64,000 nt of DNA from Occultella kanbiaonis (GCF_009708215.1 NZ_CP046175.1:4464001-4528000); one strand, 5' to 3'; shown: positions 35,622 through 44,931, counted from the first letter of the stretch. Made by a program: numbers and translations. Notes: generated by a model not told the origin, from the sequence alone.

Positions 35622-36494
35622 TCAGCGGGTGACCCGGCTGATGAAGTCGCGCAGCAGGAGGTTCACGAGGACCGGGTCGCGGGCCATCGGGAGGTGCCCG
35701 GCGCCGTCGATCTCGACGTGCTCGCCCCCGGTCAGGTCGGCGACGATCCGGCCCCGCTCGGGCACCTGACACCGGTCCTCGGACCCGGTGATGACGAGCA
35801 CCGGGCACCGGATGGCCGCGCAGGCGGCCCGGGCCGCGGCCTCGCCGGAGTACCTCGACGGCGGTGCCTCCTCATCCGCGAGCTTCACCTCCGCCGTCGT
35901 ATCCTGCGCCCAGGCGACCAGGTCCTCGACCTGCTTCGTCGAGTGCGGCTCGGGGAACAGCTGCTCGAAGAAGAACCGCGCGAAGCCGGGCCAGTCCCGC
36001 AGCCAGTAGTGCCGGTTGAGTTTGGCCCAGCCCTCATCGGTGTCGAGCACGGCGTCGAAGTCGTAGGCGACCTTCCACGGGTGCGGCGCCGTCAGCGGCA
36101 GGCCGGGGTTGATCGCGACCACGCCACGCACCCGCTCGGGGCGTTCGGCGGCCATGACCAGCGCGAGCCCGGCCCCGCTGCAGACCCCGCACAGCACGGC
36201 CGCGGCGGCGTCGACCTCGTCGAGCACCGCCCACGCGTCCTCGACCATGCGCTCGAACGCGAAGTCGGCAGGGTCCGTGGTCCGGTCCGAGCCGCCGTTG
36301 CCGCGTGGGTCCGCCGTCACCACCCGGAAGAACCGGGCCAGGAACGGTACCTGCGCCTTCCACGCGCGGCCCTGCGTGATCACGTCCGGCATCAACAGAA
36401 AGACCGTCGGTGCACCGGTGCCGAAGACCTCGAAGTGGGTGCGGACCCCGCGCACGCTCACGTGGCCCGCGCGGGTCGGCGCGAGCGCGCGCAT
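35622..36494 (-). CDS. Alpha/beta hydrolase with Cys in the nucleophile position
   Basis: 290 residues, full alpha/beta-hydrolase fold. The nucleophile elbow is G-V-Cys105-S-G, so Cys replaces the usual Ser, as in dienelactone hydrolases. Acid Asp240 (ITGSEDR) and His267 (DGAGHLPM) complete the triad. The oxyanion strand TVFLLMPDVITQGRAWKAQVPFLARFFRVVTADPRGNG closely resembles the hydrolase half of the fusion protein next to it, indicating duplication. The ATG overlaps the fusion gene stop by 1 nt. It is the last gene of a three-gene operon. Confidence 0.88.
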   Translation of the reverse strand: MRALAPTRAGHVSVRGVRTHFEVFGTGAPTVFLLMPDVITQGRAWKAQVPFLARFFRVVTADPRGNGGSDRTTDPADFAFERMVEDAWAVLDEVDAAAAVLCGVCSGAGLALVMAAERPERVRGVVAINPGLPLTAPHPWKVAYDFDAVLDTDEGWAKLNRHYWLRDWPGFARFFFEQLFPEPHSTKQVEDLVAWAQDTTAEVKLADEEAPPSRYSGEAAARAACAAIRCPVLVITGSEDRCQVPERGRIVADLTGGEHVEIDGAGHLPMARDPVLVNLLLRDFISRVTR

Positions 36495-38884
36495 CAGAGC
36501 AGCTCCGCCAGCATGGCCGCGGCCCGTGCCGCACCGTCGGTCTCCACCGGGAGCGCCGTCGGGACGCGATCGATCTCGGCGGCCATGGCCGCTGCGAGCG
36601 CGTCCGGGTCGGACGCCTCGGCGTAGTCGACGCAGCGGCCCGCCCGGTACCGCTCGAGCCGGTGCCGCACGTGCACGTTCTGCTCGAAGTGGTGCTGCAG
36701 CGGGACGTACAGGAACGGCCGGCCGGCCGCAGCGAGCTCCATGGACGTGGTCAGCCCGCCCTGGACCACGGCCAGGTCGCACGCGCCCAGGTGCCGGTAC
36801 AGGTCCGGGACGTACCCGCGATAGGTGACGCCCCGCCGTCGGGGCAAGTCGTCGGGATCGATCCGCGGACCGGTGACGACGAGGACGTGCAGGCCGTCGA
36901 CGGCCCGGCGGGCGGCCGGCACGGCGTCCAGGACGCGGCGCAGCAGCGAGGTGCCGACTCCCGAGCCGCCGACCGTGACCACGCAGAGCCGGTCGTCGGT
37001 GCGCAGGCCCAGCCGGCGGCGCAGCGCCTCGCGCTCTGCGTCGGTCGGCGGCACGAAGCCGGTCACGTACCCGGCGAAGTCGAAGTTCGCCTCGGTCCAC
37101 TCGCGGATGCCGGGCAGTCCCGGCCCGAACGCGAGGTCCACCACGTCGTCGGGGTTGCCCACGAAGATCGAGCGGTCCCGGATCCGCCGGTAGCGGGCCC
37201 GCTGCTCGATCATCTCCGCGTTGTAGTCGGTCGTGAGCGCCACCTCGGCCTCACCGCCGTCGGGCATCGGCACCCAGCCGACGAAGTCGGTCATCCACGC
37301 GAACGAGAACCGCTTGAGCTCGGGGTTCTCGTGCAGGAAGTAGTCGACGTCCCAGGCTTCGTCACCGATGACGAGATCGTAGGTGCCGTCCGCGACGACG
37401 TCGGCGAAGACCATGAAGTTGTTCACCAGGATCTCGTCCATCTGGCGGATCGCCTGGAACGCGTGCAGGTCGTGGTCGGCGGAGGCGTCCTCGAAGTGGG
37501 CCGACTCGTTCGCCAGCCATGCCGATGCGGGATGGACGCGTTCGCCGGCGTCGGTGAGCACGCGGGTCACCGGGTGCTGGGTGAGCCAGTCGATCTGGAG
37601 GTCCGGGTGGTGGGTGCGCAACGCCTGGGCGACGGCGAGGTCCCGCCGGGCGTGACCGAGGCCGATCGGGGAGGACAGGTAGAGGGCGCGCCGGGGCCGG
37701 CGCTGCGCGCGCGTCCAGGTCCGACGGCGAGGCTGAGGCTGCCAGCGCGTGTCCGGCCGGTCCGGGGTGCTCGAGGCGGCCGGCGCGGCGGGCCCGGGTC
37801 GGGTGACGCTGACGGTGTCCATCGCGAACTCCTTGATCAGGAGGTTGGTGCGGACCCGGTCCCGGGCGGGCAGGCCGTGCCCACCGCCGTCGACCAGGAC
37901 GAGTTCACCGCGGGTCAGGTCGGCGAGCCGGATCCCGATGGCCGCGGGCCGTACCGCGTCCTCGAGCCCGTGCACGACGAGCACGGGGCAGCGCACCTGC
38001 TCGCACAGCGGGTCGAGCGGGGTCCGGGTGGCGCCCTCCAGGCCGAGGCGTCCGGCCGTCGTGTCCGCGAGGGTCTGCGGGCTGATCTGGTGGGCCCACC
38101 GGACCACGTCCTCGATCGGCTTCGTGGAGTGGGGCTCGGTGAACATCTTCCGGGCGAAGAAGTCGACGTAGTCGTCGTACCCGCCGCCGAGCCAGTAGTC
38201 CTTGTTGTACTTGGCCCAGCCCTGCGTGGTGTCGAGGTGGCCGTCCCACGCGTACTTCTCCCGTTCTGGCGCCGCCACGGCCAGCCCACAGGACGGCGCG
38301 ATGGCCACGAGCGCCATCACCCGCTCCGGGTGGCGCGCCGCGAGGTGGACCGCCCAGGCCGCGCCGCAGGAGTAGCCGACCACGACGGCCCGGTCGGTGC
38401 CGGTCGCGTCCAGCACGGCGGCCGCGTCGGCCGCGTACTGCTCGTCGGTGTAGGCGGGTGCCCCCGCGGGCCGCCCGGCCGCGCCGCTGCCCCGACCGTC
38501 GAAGGTGATGACCCGGAAGTACCTCGCCAGGTAGGGCACCTGCGCCTTCCAGAACCGGGACGGCACCAGGGACCAGGTCGGCAGCAGCAGGATCGTCGTC
38601 GCCCCGGAGCCGGATACGGCGTACGGGATGCGCACCCCGTCGCGGATGGTGACGCCGGTGGTGTTCGGGGCACGGGCCGGCCGGGGCTCGTCGCGGACCG
38701 GCGGCGCGTTCCCCCGGCTCGGGGCCGCCACGACCCCCGCCGGAGGGATGGACCCTCCGGCGGTGTGGCCGACCCGGCCCTCGGCGGCGTGAGTGAACCG
38801 GAGGACCCTGGCTCGCGTCGGGCTGCCTCGCCCGACCACGGGACGTCCCGTCATGTCCGCAGTGTCCTCCGGTTCGGTACTCAT
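36494..38884 (-). CDS. Alpha/beta hydrolase-glycosyltransferase fusion protein
   Basis: 796 residues in two enzymes. The first part (about 75-360) is an alpha/beta hydrolase with Ser172 in GYSCG, an acid in VHGLEDA and a His in DGGGHGLP. A Pro/Arg-rich linker (365-400) follows. The second part (400-796) is a GT-B glycosyltransferase of the MurG/UGT type: it starts LYLSSPIGLGHARRDLAVAQAL and has the donor-site pattern VQGGLTTSMELAAAGRPFLYVPLQHHFEQN near the end. The join is in frame with no weak spot, so the fusion looks real. The ATG at 38884 follows AAAGGG. The substrate is unknown; a lipid or polyketide-like acceptor is a guess. Confidence 0.85.
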   Translation of the reverse strand: MSTEPEDTADMTGRPVVGRGSPTRARVLRFTHAAEGRVGHTAGGSIPPAGVVAAPSRGNAPPVRDEPRPARAPNTTGVTIRDGVRIPYAVSGSGATTILLLPTWSLVPSRFWKAQVPYLARYFRVITFDGRGSGAAGRPAGAPAYTDEQYAADAAAVLDATGTDRAVVVGYSCGAAWAVHLAARHPERVMALVAIAPSCGLAVAAPEREKYAWDGHLDTTQGWAKYNKDYWLGGGYDDYVDFFARKMFTEPHSTKPIEDVVRWAHQISPQTLADTTAGRLGLEGATRTPLDPLCEQVRCPVLVVHGLEDAVRPAAIGIRLADLTRGELVLVDGGGHGLPARDRVRTNLLIKEFAMDTVSVTRPGPAAPAASSTPDRPDTRWQPQPRRRTWTRAQRRPRRALYLSSPIGLGHARRDLAVAQALRTHHPDLQIDWLTQHPVTRVLTDAGERVHPASAWLANESAHFEDASADHDLHAFQAIRQMDEILVNNFMVFADVVADGTYDLVIGDEAWDVDYFLHENPELKRFSFAWMTDFVGWVPMPDGGEAEVALTTDYNAEMIEQRARYRRIRDRSIFVGNPDDVVDLAFGPGLPGIREWTEANFDFAGYVTGFVPPTDAEREALRRRLGLRTDDRLCVVTVGGSGVGTSLLRRVLDAVPAARRAVDGLHVLVVTGPRIDPDDLPRRRGVTYRGYVPDLYRHLGACDLAVVQGGLTTSMELAAAGRPFLYVPLQHHFEQNVHVRHRLERYRAGRCVDYAEASDPDALAAAMAAEIDRVPTALPVETDGAARAAAMLAELL

Positions 38885-38932
38885 TGCCCACCCTTTCCGC
38901 AGCGCCGCCGTTCGCATGGCCGCCGGTGCCCG

Positions 38933-40069
38933 TCAGGGCCGGATCTCGAGCACCCGGTTGAACGGGGTCTGCGCGATCGACGCGAACCGGGTGAACCCGG
39001 CCGCGGTGGCGACGTCCCGGATCCGCGCCGGACCGGCCTGGGTGCCCAGGGCCAGACCCACGTCCTGCGACAGCGACGCCGGCGTGCACAGCAGCGTGGA
39101 GAAGCCGTAGTACGCCCGGCCCACCGGGTTCAGGTTGTCCTCGACGTGATCGCCGGCCATCGGCTCGACGACCATCCAGGTCCCGTCCGGGGCCAGCGCC
39201 CGCCGGACCTGCTCGGCCGCGCCGACCGGGTCGCCCATGTCATGCAGGCAGTCGAACATCGTGATCAGGTCGAAGCCAGAGCCGGGCAGCGCCTGAGCGG
39301 GCGCCACCTGGAAGTCGACCCGGTCCGCCACGCCTGCGTCCGCCGCGCGACGCCGGGCGGTGGTGATCGACGCCTCGTGGTAGTCGGAGCCGACGAACCG
39401 CGAGTTCGGGAAGGCCTGCGCCATCAGCACCGTGGAGGCGCCGTGGCCACAGCCGACGTCCGCGACCAGGGCGCCCTCCTGCAGCTTCTCGACCACGCCG
39501 TCCAGGGCGGGCAGCCAGGAGTCGATCAGGTTGGCGTTGTAGCTCGGGCGGAAGAACCGCTCACAGCCGACGTGCACGTCGGTGACGTGCTCGTGCCAGC
39601 CGTAGCCGGCGCCGTTGCGGGCCGCGTCGAGGATGTGGTCGACGTCGTGGACGGTGCCGAGGGCGATCTGGAAGAACCCGGGCAGGAACGCCGGGCTGTC
39701 CTCGACCGTGAGCGCGATGGCCTGCTCCGGCGGAAGGGTGTACCGGCCCGACGGCGGGTCGTACGTCAGGTAGGCACCGGCGGCCTGGGCGTTCAGCCAC
39801 TCGCGCGCGTACGGCTCCGCCGTACCGGTGCGTGCGGCCAGTTCGGCGGGCGTGGTCGGCCCGTTGGCGGCCAGGTCCTTGTAGTAGCCGAGCTTGTCGC
39901 CGAGGACGACGAGCGCGGCGTTCAGGGTGGCGCCGACCTCGTCGACCGCGCGGAACACGAACGCCATCAGGGCATCCATGTCGATGGCGGGGGCCGCCTC
40001 CGGCGGCGTGGTGGCAGCCGGCTCGGGGGCGGTCGGCTGGGTGCTCGGGGCGGATGTCTCGGTGCTCAT
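38933..40069 (-). CDS. Class I SAM-dependent methyltransferase (Rv2258c-like)
   Basis: 378 residues. A 30-residue Ala/Pro/Thr-rich lead is followed by a winged-helix dimerisation domain (about 35-115; TPAELAARTGTAEPYAREWLNAQAAGAYL). The Rossmann domain has SAM motif VADVGCGHGAS (203-213), SDYHEAS and TMFDCLHDMGDPVGAAEQV. This layout matches mycobacterial Rv2258c-type small-molecule methyltransferases. ATG 40069 follows GGAGGA. It is the first gene of the operon with the hydrolase-GT fusion 48 bp downstream. Confidence 0.9.
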   Translation of the reverse strand: MSTETSAPSTQPTAPEPAATTPPEAAPAIDMDALMAFVFRAVDEVGATLNAALVVLGDKLGYYKDLAANGPTTPAELAARTGTAEPYAREWLNAQAAGAYLTYDPPSGRYTLPPEQAIALTVEDSPAFLPGFFQIALGTVHDVDHILDAARNGAGYGWHEHVTDVHVGCERFFRPSYNANLIDSWLPALDGVVEKLQEGALVADVGCGHGASTVLMAQAFPNSRFVGSDYHEASITTARRRAADAGVADRVDFQVAPAQALPGSGFDLITMFDCLHDMGDPVGAAEQVRRALAPDGTWMVVEPMAGDHVEDNLNPVGRAYYGFSTLLCTPASLSQDVGLALGTQAGPARIRDVATAAGFTRFASIAQTPFNRVLEIRP

Positions 40070-40261
40070 CGGATCCTCCGTTGGTTCCTCTTGTGTGACG
40101 TGGGGGTTGTGGTTCGCGGCTGATGCCGTGGCTGCGAACGTAGATTCGCCGGGCGGCGGCCCGCGTCAGGTGCCCCACCTAGTCCGTGGGGCGACGACCT
40201 CCCCCCACCGCCGGTACCGATCACGAGCGCGCCCTGTTGATCGCCACACGTAGCACCGGGC

Positions 40262-40311
40262 GGAGCGTCAGTGGTGTGATTCCGACGTGCTGGGCGCCTC
40301 GGAACCACACC
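40262..40311. repeat. Palindromic repeat copy A
   Basis: GGTGTGATTCCGA (40273-40285) and TCGGAACCACACC (40299-40311) form a 13-bp stem with one mismatch and a 13-nt loop. It is preceded by CGGAGCGTCAGTGGTG, identical to copy B. It starts 1 nt after the stop codon of the AbiEi/DUF559 gene and could also act as its terminator. Confidence 0.8.
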
Positions 40312-40312
40312 G

Positions 40313-41281
40313 TTAGCGCGGAGCGGGGCCTTGTGTGCAGCGCGGGCATGGTTTGAGCTCGCCGGCCCAGCCGCGGTGGTGCAGGATCTCGGCGATCCAC
40401 CGGGCGGTCCGGCACGGCGTGGTGAAGGCCAGTCCGTAGGTGACCCGTGCCGTCGGCGCCCCGGAGGCCGCCAGTTCGGCCAGATCGCGGGCAGCGTCAT
40501 CGTCACGTGCGGCGGCGTCGCCGTGGAAGGCGAGACCGTCGAGCTCGACCACGAGCCCGAACTGCCGGTACCTGACGTCCTGGTGCGTGCGGATCCCGAG
40601 CGATGAGCTCTCGTGCTGGCGGTTGGCGGTCGGAAGTCCGTGGACACGCTCGACGTTGTCGCGGTAGCCACGCTCGAGAACCGAGCACACGCCGTCGCGC
40701 AGGTCGCTGAGCATCGAGACGATCATCGCTCGCCCGGCGACACGTCGCCGGCTGGCGAGCACGATGAGGATCCGGTCCACCGTGGTCCGGCGCGACTGTG
40801 CGACCCTGGCGAGCGTGGCGAAACCCGCAGCGACGGCCCCCGCGCGGATGTGCTTGGACATCTCGTCGATCGTCGCGTGCTCGATGCGCACCCGCGGCGG
40901 CGCGCGATGCCACAGCACCCGGTCGTCGAGGTCGCTCACGTGGCGCACCTCCACGCCCTCCGGGAGCCGGACAGCGCGGCCCCGTGCGATCGCGATCTGC
41001 ACGTTCCCCGGAGCCGGACCGGGCAACGCGGAGGCGCCCGCCAACGCAGCCGGCCACGCCGTCAGCACCGCGGCCCACTCGCGCTGCCGCTGCGTCAACG
41101 GACCGGTGTGGTTCACGAAGACGCCCGGGTGGACGCGCCGGAGCTCGCGCCGCCGGACCATCCGTTCGATGTCATGCAGCAGTGCACCCGCCTCGAGCAA
41201 CTGCCACCGCGCGACCACGCCGTCCTGCACCGAGAGCAGTTCCCGTGGAGGCACGCGATCGAGCTCGAACCGTTCCGTCAT
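40313..41281 (-). CDS. AbiEi/DUF559-type protein with Vsr-like endonuclease fold
   Basis: 322 residues. The N-terminal part (about 10-60; VQDGVVARWQLLEAGALLHDIERMVRRRELRRVHPGVF) is the winged-helix AbiEi antitoxin-like domain. The C-terminal part has the DUF559/Vsr-like nuclease pattern VVELDGLAFHGDAAARDDDAARDLAELAASG. Proteins of this form are abundant, highly variable singletons in actinobacteria with unknown function; no AbiEii-type toxin lies next to it. It is bracketed by three copies of a palindromic repeat. A CPRC near the C-terminus may bind metal. Confidence 0.8.
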   Translation of the reverse strand: MTERFELDRVPPRELLSVQDGVVARWQLLEAGALLHDIERMVRRRELRRVHPGVFVNHTGPLTQRQREWAAVLTAWPAALAGASALPGPAPGNVQIAIARGRAVRLPEGVEVRHVSDLDDRVLWHRAPPRVRIEHATIDEMSKHIRAGAVAAGFATLARVAQSRRTTVDRILIVLASRRRVAGRAMIVSMLSDLRDGVCSVLERGYRDNVERVHGLPTANRQHESSSLGIRTHQDVRYRQFGLVVELDGLAFHGDAAARDDDAARDLAELAASGAPTARVTYGLAFTTPCRTARWIAEILHHRGWAGELKPCPRCTQGPAPR

Positions 41282-41453
41282 CGCGGCACGGTGTCACGCC
41301 CGAGGTCGCAGATACCCGATCACGAACGAACCCTGTGGACGGCCAAGCGTCGGGGCCGCGCCTGTGCGGGCACGGGTCAACCGTCAGCGGGGCGCCCACG
41401 ATCACGCACGCCCGGCCGCGAGCACCCTGGATCGCCCCACCGCCGAACAGGTC

Positions 41454-41507
41454 GGAGCGTCAGTGGTGCGATTCCGACGCACTGGGTACCTCGGAATCGC
41501 ACCACTG
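41454..41507. repeat. Palindromic repeat copy B
   Basis: CAGTGGTGCGATTCCGA (41461-41477) and TCGGAATCGCACCACTG (41491-41507) form a perfect 17-bp stem around a 13-nt loop. It shares with copy A the 16-nt lead CGGAGCGTCAGTGGTG. Confidence 0.85.
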
Positions 41508-41605
41508 CGGCCCAGGCATGGGACGGTCCGAGGGGACCACGCGAGGCGACCGCGCCCGCACGCTCCTTCCCGCTCCGCGCTCCCCGCCCACCGGCCCACT
41601 GTTGA

Positions 41606-41643
41606 GGTGCGATCCGACGTACCGGGTGCGTCGGAACCACACC
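41606..41643. repeat. Palindromic repeat copy C
   Basis: A 38-bp element with arms GGTGCGATCCGACG and CGTCGGAACCACACC around ACC-GG-GTG. It is the same family as copies A and B but more diverged in the left arm. It ends about 43 bp before the LuxR gene. Confidence 0.7.
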
Positions 41644-41685
41644 GATCACGCGGAATTGAATGCGACGGTTCCCTAGACTTGAGCG

Positions 41686-44406
41686 GTGACGCTCCTCGGC
41701 AGGGCGGCCGAGCAGGAGACGGTGTCCCGCCTCCTGGCCTCGGCGCGCCTGGGCAGCGGCGGGGTGCTGACGATCATCGGCGAACCGGGGGTCGGCAAGA
41801 CGTCGCTGCTCACCGAGGCACTCGCCGGCGTCCCGCCCGGCGACGTCCGCGTGCTCCGGGTCACGCCCGCCGAGGCCGAGGGGAACCTCCCGTTCGCGGC
41901 GCTGCACGCGCTGGTGCTACCCGCGCTGCCGCTGCTCGATGACATCCCGGCCCCGCAGGCCGCAGCCCTGGGGACCGCGCTGAGCCTGCGGCACGGTGGC
42001 GGCCCGGACCGGTTCGCCATCGGCGCCGCGACGCTGAGCCTGCTCTCCCGCTACGCCGATGACGGGCCCGTCGTCGTGGTGCTCGACGACGTGCAGTGGG
42101 CGGACCAGCCCTCCGTCGACGCCGTCGCGTTCGCAGCCCGCCGGGTGCGCAACGACCCGATCGCGATCCTGATCGCGGGACGCAGTGCCGAGGTGCCGGA
42201 GCCGGTGCGGGGGCTGCCCACGATCGAGCTCGGTGGCCTGTCCCCCGAGGCCGCGGCGCAGCTGCTGGAGGAGGCGTTCGGCTCGTCGGACCGGCGTCGC
42301 GACTCCGACGGTCTGTACCGCTCGACGGGTGGGAACCCGCTGGCGCTGCTCGAGCTGGCCGGCGAGCCGAATGCGGGCGACGACGGCGGCGCCGGCCTGC
42401 CGCGGACGCTGCCCGACCGGCTGCAGCGCACCTTCGCCCGACGCCTGGAGGCGCTCACCCCGGACGAGCGCACCGTCGCGATGGTGGCCGCGATGGCCGG
42501 TGACGACCTTCGGCTCACCCGCGCGGCCTGCGGCCGTCTCGGCGTCGACCCCGCCGGACTGGACGGTGCCGCCGGGGCCGGCCTGCTCGCCGTCGACGGC
42601 GGTCACGTGACCTTCCGGCACCCGCTCCTGCGCGCGGCCGCCTACGGCTCCGCGCGCCCGGACCTGCGGCGACGGGCCCACCTCGCGCTCGCCGACGAAC
42701 TCGCCGGGGTGGACGCGGACCGGCACGCCTGGCACCTGGCCGCGGCCACGACCCAGCTGGACGAGTCCGTCGCCGCGCTCCTGGCCGAGCTCGGCCGCCG
42801 GGCAGGAGTGCGCACCGCGTTCACGGTCGCCTCCACCGCCTTCGAGCGGGCGGCGCGGCTGAGCCCGGACCCCGGTGACAGTCACGACCGGCTGATCGCC
42901 GCCGCGCACGCGGCGTGGGCCGGCGGGCAACGCGTTCGGGCCCTGGCCCTGCTCGACGAGGTGGAGCCGCCGAGCGGACCCGCGACCGCGACCGGCACCG
43001 AGCTACGGGCCACCATCGCGGTGCGCTCGGGCTCCGCGCGGGAGGGCCTTGGCCTCCTCGAGCGCGCGGCCGATCTGGCCGACCCCGACCAGCGCGTCCT
43101 GATCCTGGCCCAGGCCTGGCACGCCTGCATGTATCTCGCCGACACCGGCGCCATGCGGCGGATCGACGCGCGGCTCGCCGCCGCGCTGCCGTTCGCGACG
43201 GACCCCGTGGCCCGCGCCGTCGGGCTGGCCGCGTCCGGGACCGCGGGGGTGCTGCTCGGCCGGGACAGCACGGTCCTGCTCAGGGACGCCGTGTCACAGC
43301 TGGCCGACCACGTCGACCCGCTCGCGCACCCGGCGGCACTTCCGTGGCTGCTGCTGGCGCCGTTGTTCCTGCGGGACGCCGACGGCGGCGGCGAGCTGCG
43401 TACCCTCGTGGACCGGGTGCGGGCCCGGGTCGGTGTCGGAGCCCTGCCGAACCTGCTCTTCCACGTGGCCCGGGACCAGGCGACCACGAACGCCTGGGAC
43501 CGGGCGGCGGCCAACTACGACGAGGCGGCCCGGCTGGCCCGGGAGACCGGTCAGGGTGGCGAGCTGGCGATGTCGCTCGCGGGGCTGGCCTGCCTGGAGG
43601 CACGCTCGGGTCGGGCAACACAGTGCCGTGAGCACGCCGCGGACGCGCTGGCGCGCTGCCAGGAGCGGTCGATCCGGTTCGGGGAGATCTGGTGCGAGCT
43701 CGCCGTGGGCGAGCTCGCCCTCTCCGAGGGCAGGTCGGCCGAGGCCGTGCAGCGGCTCGGTGCCGTCGCGGCCCGGCTCGACGAGGACGAGGTCGGCGAC
43801 CCCGATCTGCATCCCGGGCCGGATCTGGTCGACGCGCTGCTGCGGACCGGTGACGCCGGCGCCGCGGCAGAGCGGGCCGGCGCGTTCGCGGCCGCCGCCA
43901 CCGTGAACGGCCGGCCCTGGACCCTCGCGCGGGCCGACCGTGCGCTCGGTCTGATCGCCGCCGAGGATGACTTCGAGGCCCATTTCGCCTCCGCGCTGGC
44001 GCACCACCGGCACACCCGGGACGAGTTCGAGACCGCGCGGACCCACCTCGCGTACGGGATGCGGCTCCGCCGGGCCGGGCGCCGGGTCGACGCCCGCGCG
44101 TCCCTGCGGGCGGCACTGGCGTCCTTCGACGAACTGGGCGCGCGGATCTGGGCGGCGAACACCCGGACCGAGCTGGAGGCGACCGGGGAGCACGTGCCGC
44201 CGCGCGAGGCCGCCGGCCCCGGTGCGCTCACCCCCCAGGAACTCCAGGTGTGTCTCCTCCTGGCCGAGGGCCGGACCACCCGGGAGGCCGCGGCCGCCCT
44301 CTTCCTGAGCCCGAAGACGATCGAGTACCACCTGCGCAAGGCCTACACGAAGCTCGCGATCCACTCCCGCGACGAGCTCGCCACGGCCCTGCGCGACGCC
44401 GGCTGA
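41686..44406 (+). CDS. LAL-type LuxR family regulator with AAA ATPase
   Basis: 906 residues. An N-terminal NTPase domain has Walker A GEPGVGKTS (32-40) and Walker B VVVLDDVQW, then winged-helix and TPR-like helical repeats, and a C-terminal LuxR helix-turn-helix (about 845-900; LTPQELQVCLLLAEGRTTREAAAALFLSPKTIEYHLRKAYTKL). This is the large ATP-binding LuxR class that often controls nearby catabolic or secondary-metabolite genes. No obvious target lies beside it. The start GTG lies 6 nt after TAGACT, so the transcript may be leaderless. Confidence 0.92.
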   Translation: MTLLGRAAEQETVSRLLASARLGSGGVLTIIGEPGVGKTSLLTEALAGVPPGDVRVLRVTPAEAEGNLPFAALHALVLPALPLLDDIPAPQAAALGTALSLRHGGGPDRFAIGAATLSLLSRYADDGPVVVVLDDVQWADQPSVDAVAFAARRVRNDPIAILIAGRSAEVPEPVRGLPTIELGGLSPEAAAQLLEEAFGSSDRRRDSDGLYRSTGGNPLALLELAGEPNAGDDGGAGLPRTLPDRLQRTFARRLEALTPDERTVAMVAAMAGDDLRLTRAACGRLGVDPAGLDGAAGAGLLAVDGGHVTFRHPLLRAAAYGSARPDLRRRAHLALADELAGVDADRHAWHLAAATTQLDESVAALLAELGRRAGVRTAFTVASTAFERAARLSPDPGDSHDRLIAAAHAAWAGGQRVRALALLDEVEPPSGPATATGTELRATIAVRSGSAREGLGLLERAADLADPDQRVLILAQAWHACMYLADTGAMRRIDARLAAALPFATDPVARAVGLAASGTAGVLLGRDSTVLLRDAVSQLADHVDPLAHPAALPWLLLAPLFLRDADGGGELRTLVDRVRARVGVGALPNLLFHVARDQATTNAWDRAAANYDEAARLARETGQGGELAMSLAGLACLEARSGRATQCREHAADALARCQERSIRFGEIWCELAVGELALSEGRSAEAVQRLGAVAARLDEDEVGDPDLHPGPDLVDALLRTGDAGAAAERAGAFAAAATVNGRPWTLARADRALGLIAAEDDFEAHFASALAHHRHTRDEFETARTHLAYGMRLRRAGRRVDARASLRAALASFDELGARIWAANTRTELEATGEHVPPREAAGPGALTPQELQVCLLLAEGRTTREAAAALFLSPKTIEYHLRKAYTKLAIHSRDELATALRDAG

Positions 44407-44452
44407 GCCGCCTCGGACCGAGCGATGGAACACGCCGGTACCGACGGCCGGA

Positions 44453-44881
44453 TCACACCGGGCCGGTCAGGTGGATCAGGCCGGCGGAAGTGGCGCGGAA
44501 CCCGCACGCCTCGAGGTAGAACTCCGCCAGGGGCGGCTCGAAGTCCACGAAGAGCCACTCGCACCCCGCTGCTCGTGCCTCCTCGACCGCGCGGCGCACC
44601 ACCACGGTGCCGAGCCCTTGCCGCTGGTGGGTGGGTCGAGTCTTGGTGTCGATCAGGAACGCGTGGTCACCGCCGTCCCAGGCCACGTTGACGAACCCGA
44701 CGAGCTGACCGGCGCCGGACCGAGCGGTCACCCAGCCCAGTGAGTGTGCGCGCACCCGATCCCACCACCCGGCCTCGGGTGAGCCGCCGTGTGATCTGGT
44801 GAGCTCGACGAGCTCGTCGTCGGACACCGGTGCCCGCCACTCGATCTGCGTGTCCGGGGCCACCATCGGAGGAGTCGACAT
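44453..44881 (-). CDS. GNAT family N-acetyltransferase
   Basis: 142 residues. Acetyl-CoA site TRPTHQRQGLGTVVVRRAVEEARAAG is the GNAT motif A, followed by WLFVDFEPPLAEFYLEACGF (motif B). The substrate is unknown. The ATG at 44881 has GGAG very close (2 nt), so the start could be slightly different. It is convergent with the LuxR gene. Confidence 0.85.
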   Translation of the reverse strand: MSTPPMVAPDTQIEWRAPVSDDELVELTRSHGGSPEAGWWDRVRAHSLGWVTARSGAGQLVGFVNVAWDGGDHAFLIDTKTRPTHQRQGLGTVVVRRAVEEARAAGCEWLFVDFEPPLAEFYLEACGFRATSAGLIHLTGPV

Positions 44882-44931
44882 CACTCCACCCTGCACAAGA
44901 CCAGAGCACACCGCGAACCGGGACCGCCGTC

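Larger units (their letters stand above)
41282..41685. other. Non-coding region between AbiEi-like gene and LuxR gene
   Basis: About 400 bp without a credible gene on either strand. It holds two copies of the palindromic repeat (copies B and C). The last 30 bp contain a -10-like TAGACT 6 nt before the GTG of the LuxR gene. Confidence 0.6.

Noticed and set aside
36410-40123. 1237-codon plus-strand open frame
   Set aside because: Shadow of the hydrolase/GT/methyltransferase operon, whose own reading frame has intact catalytic motifs.
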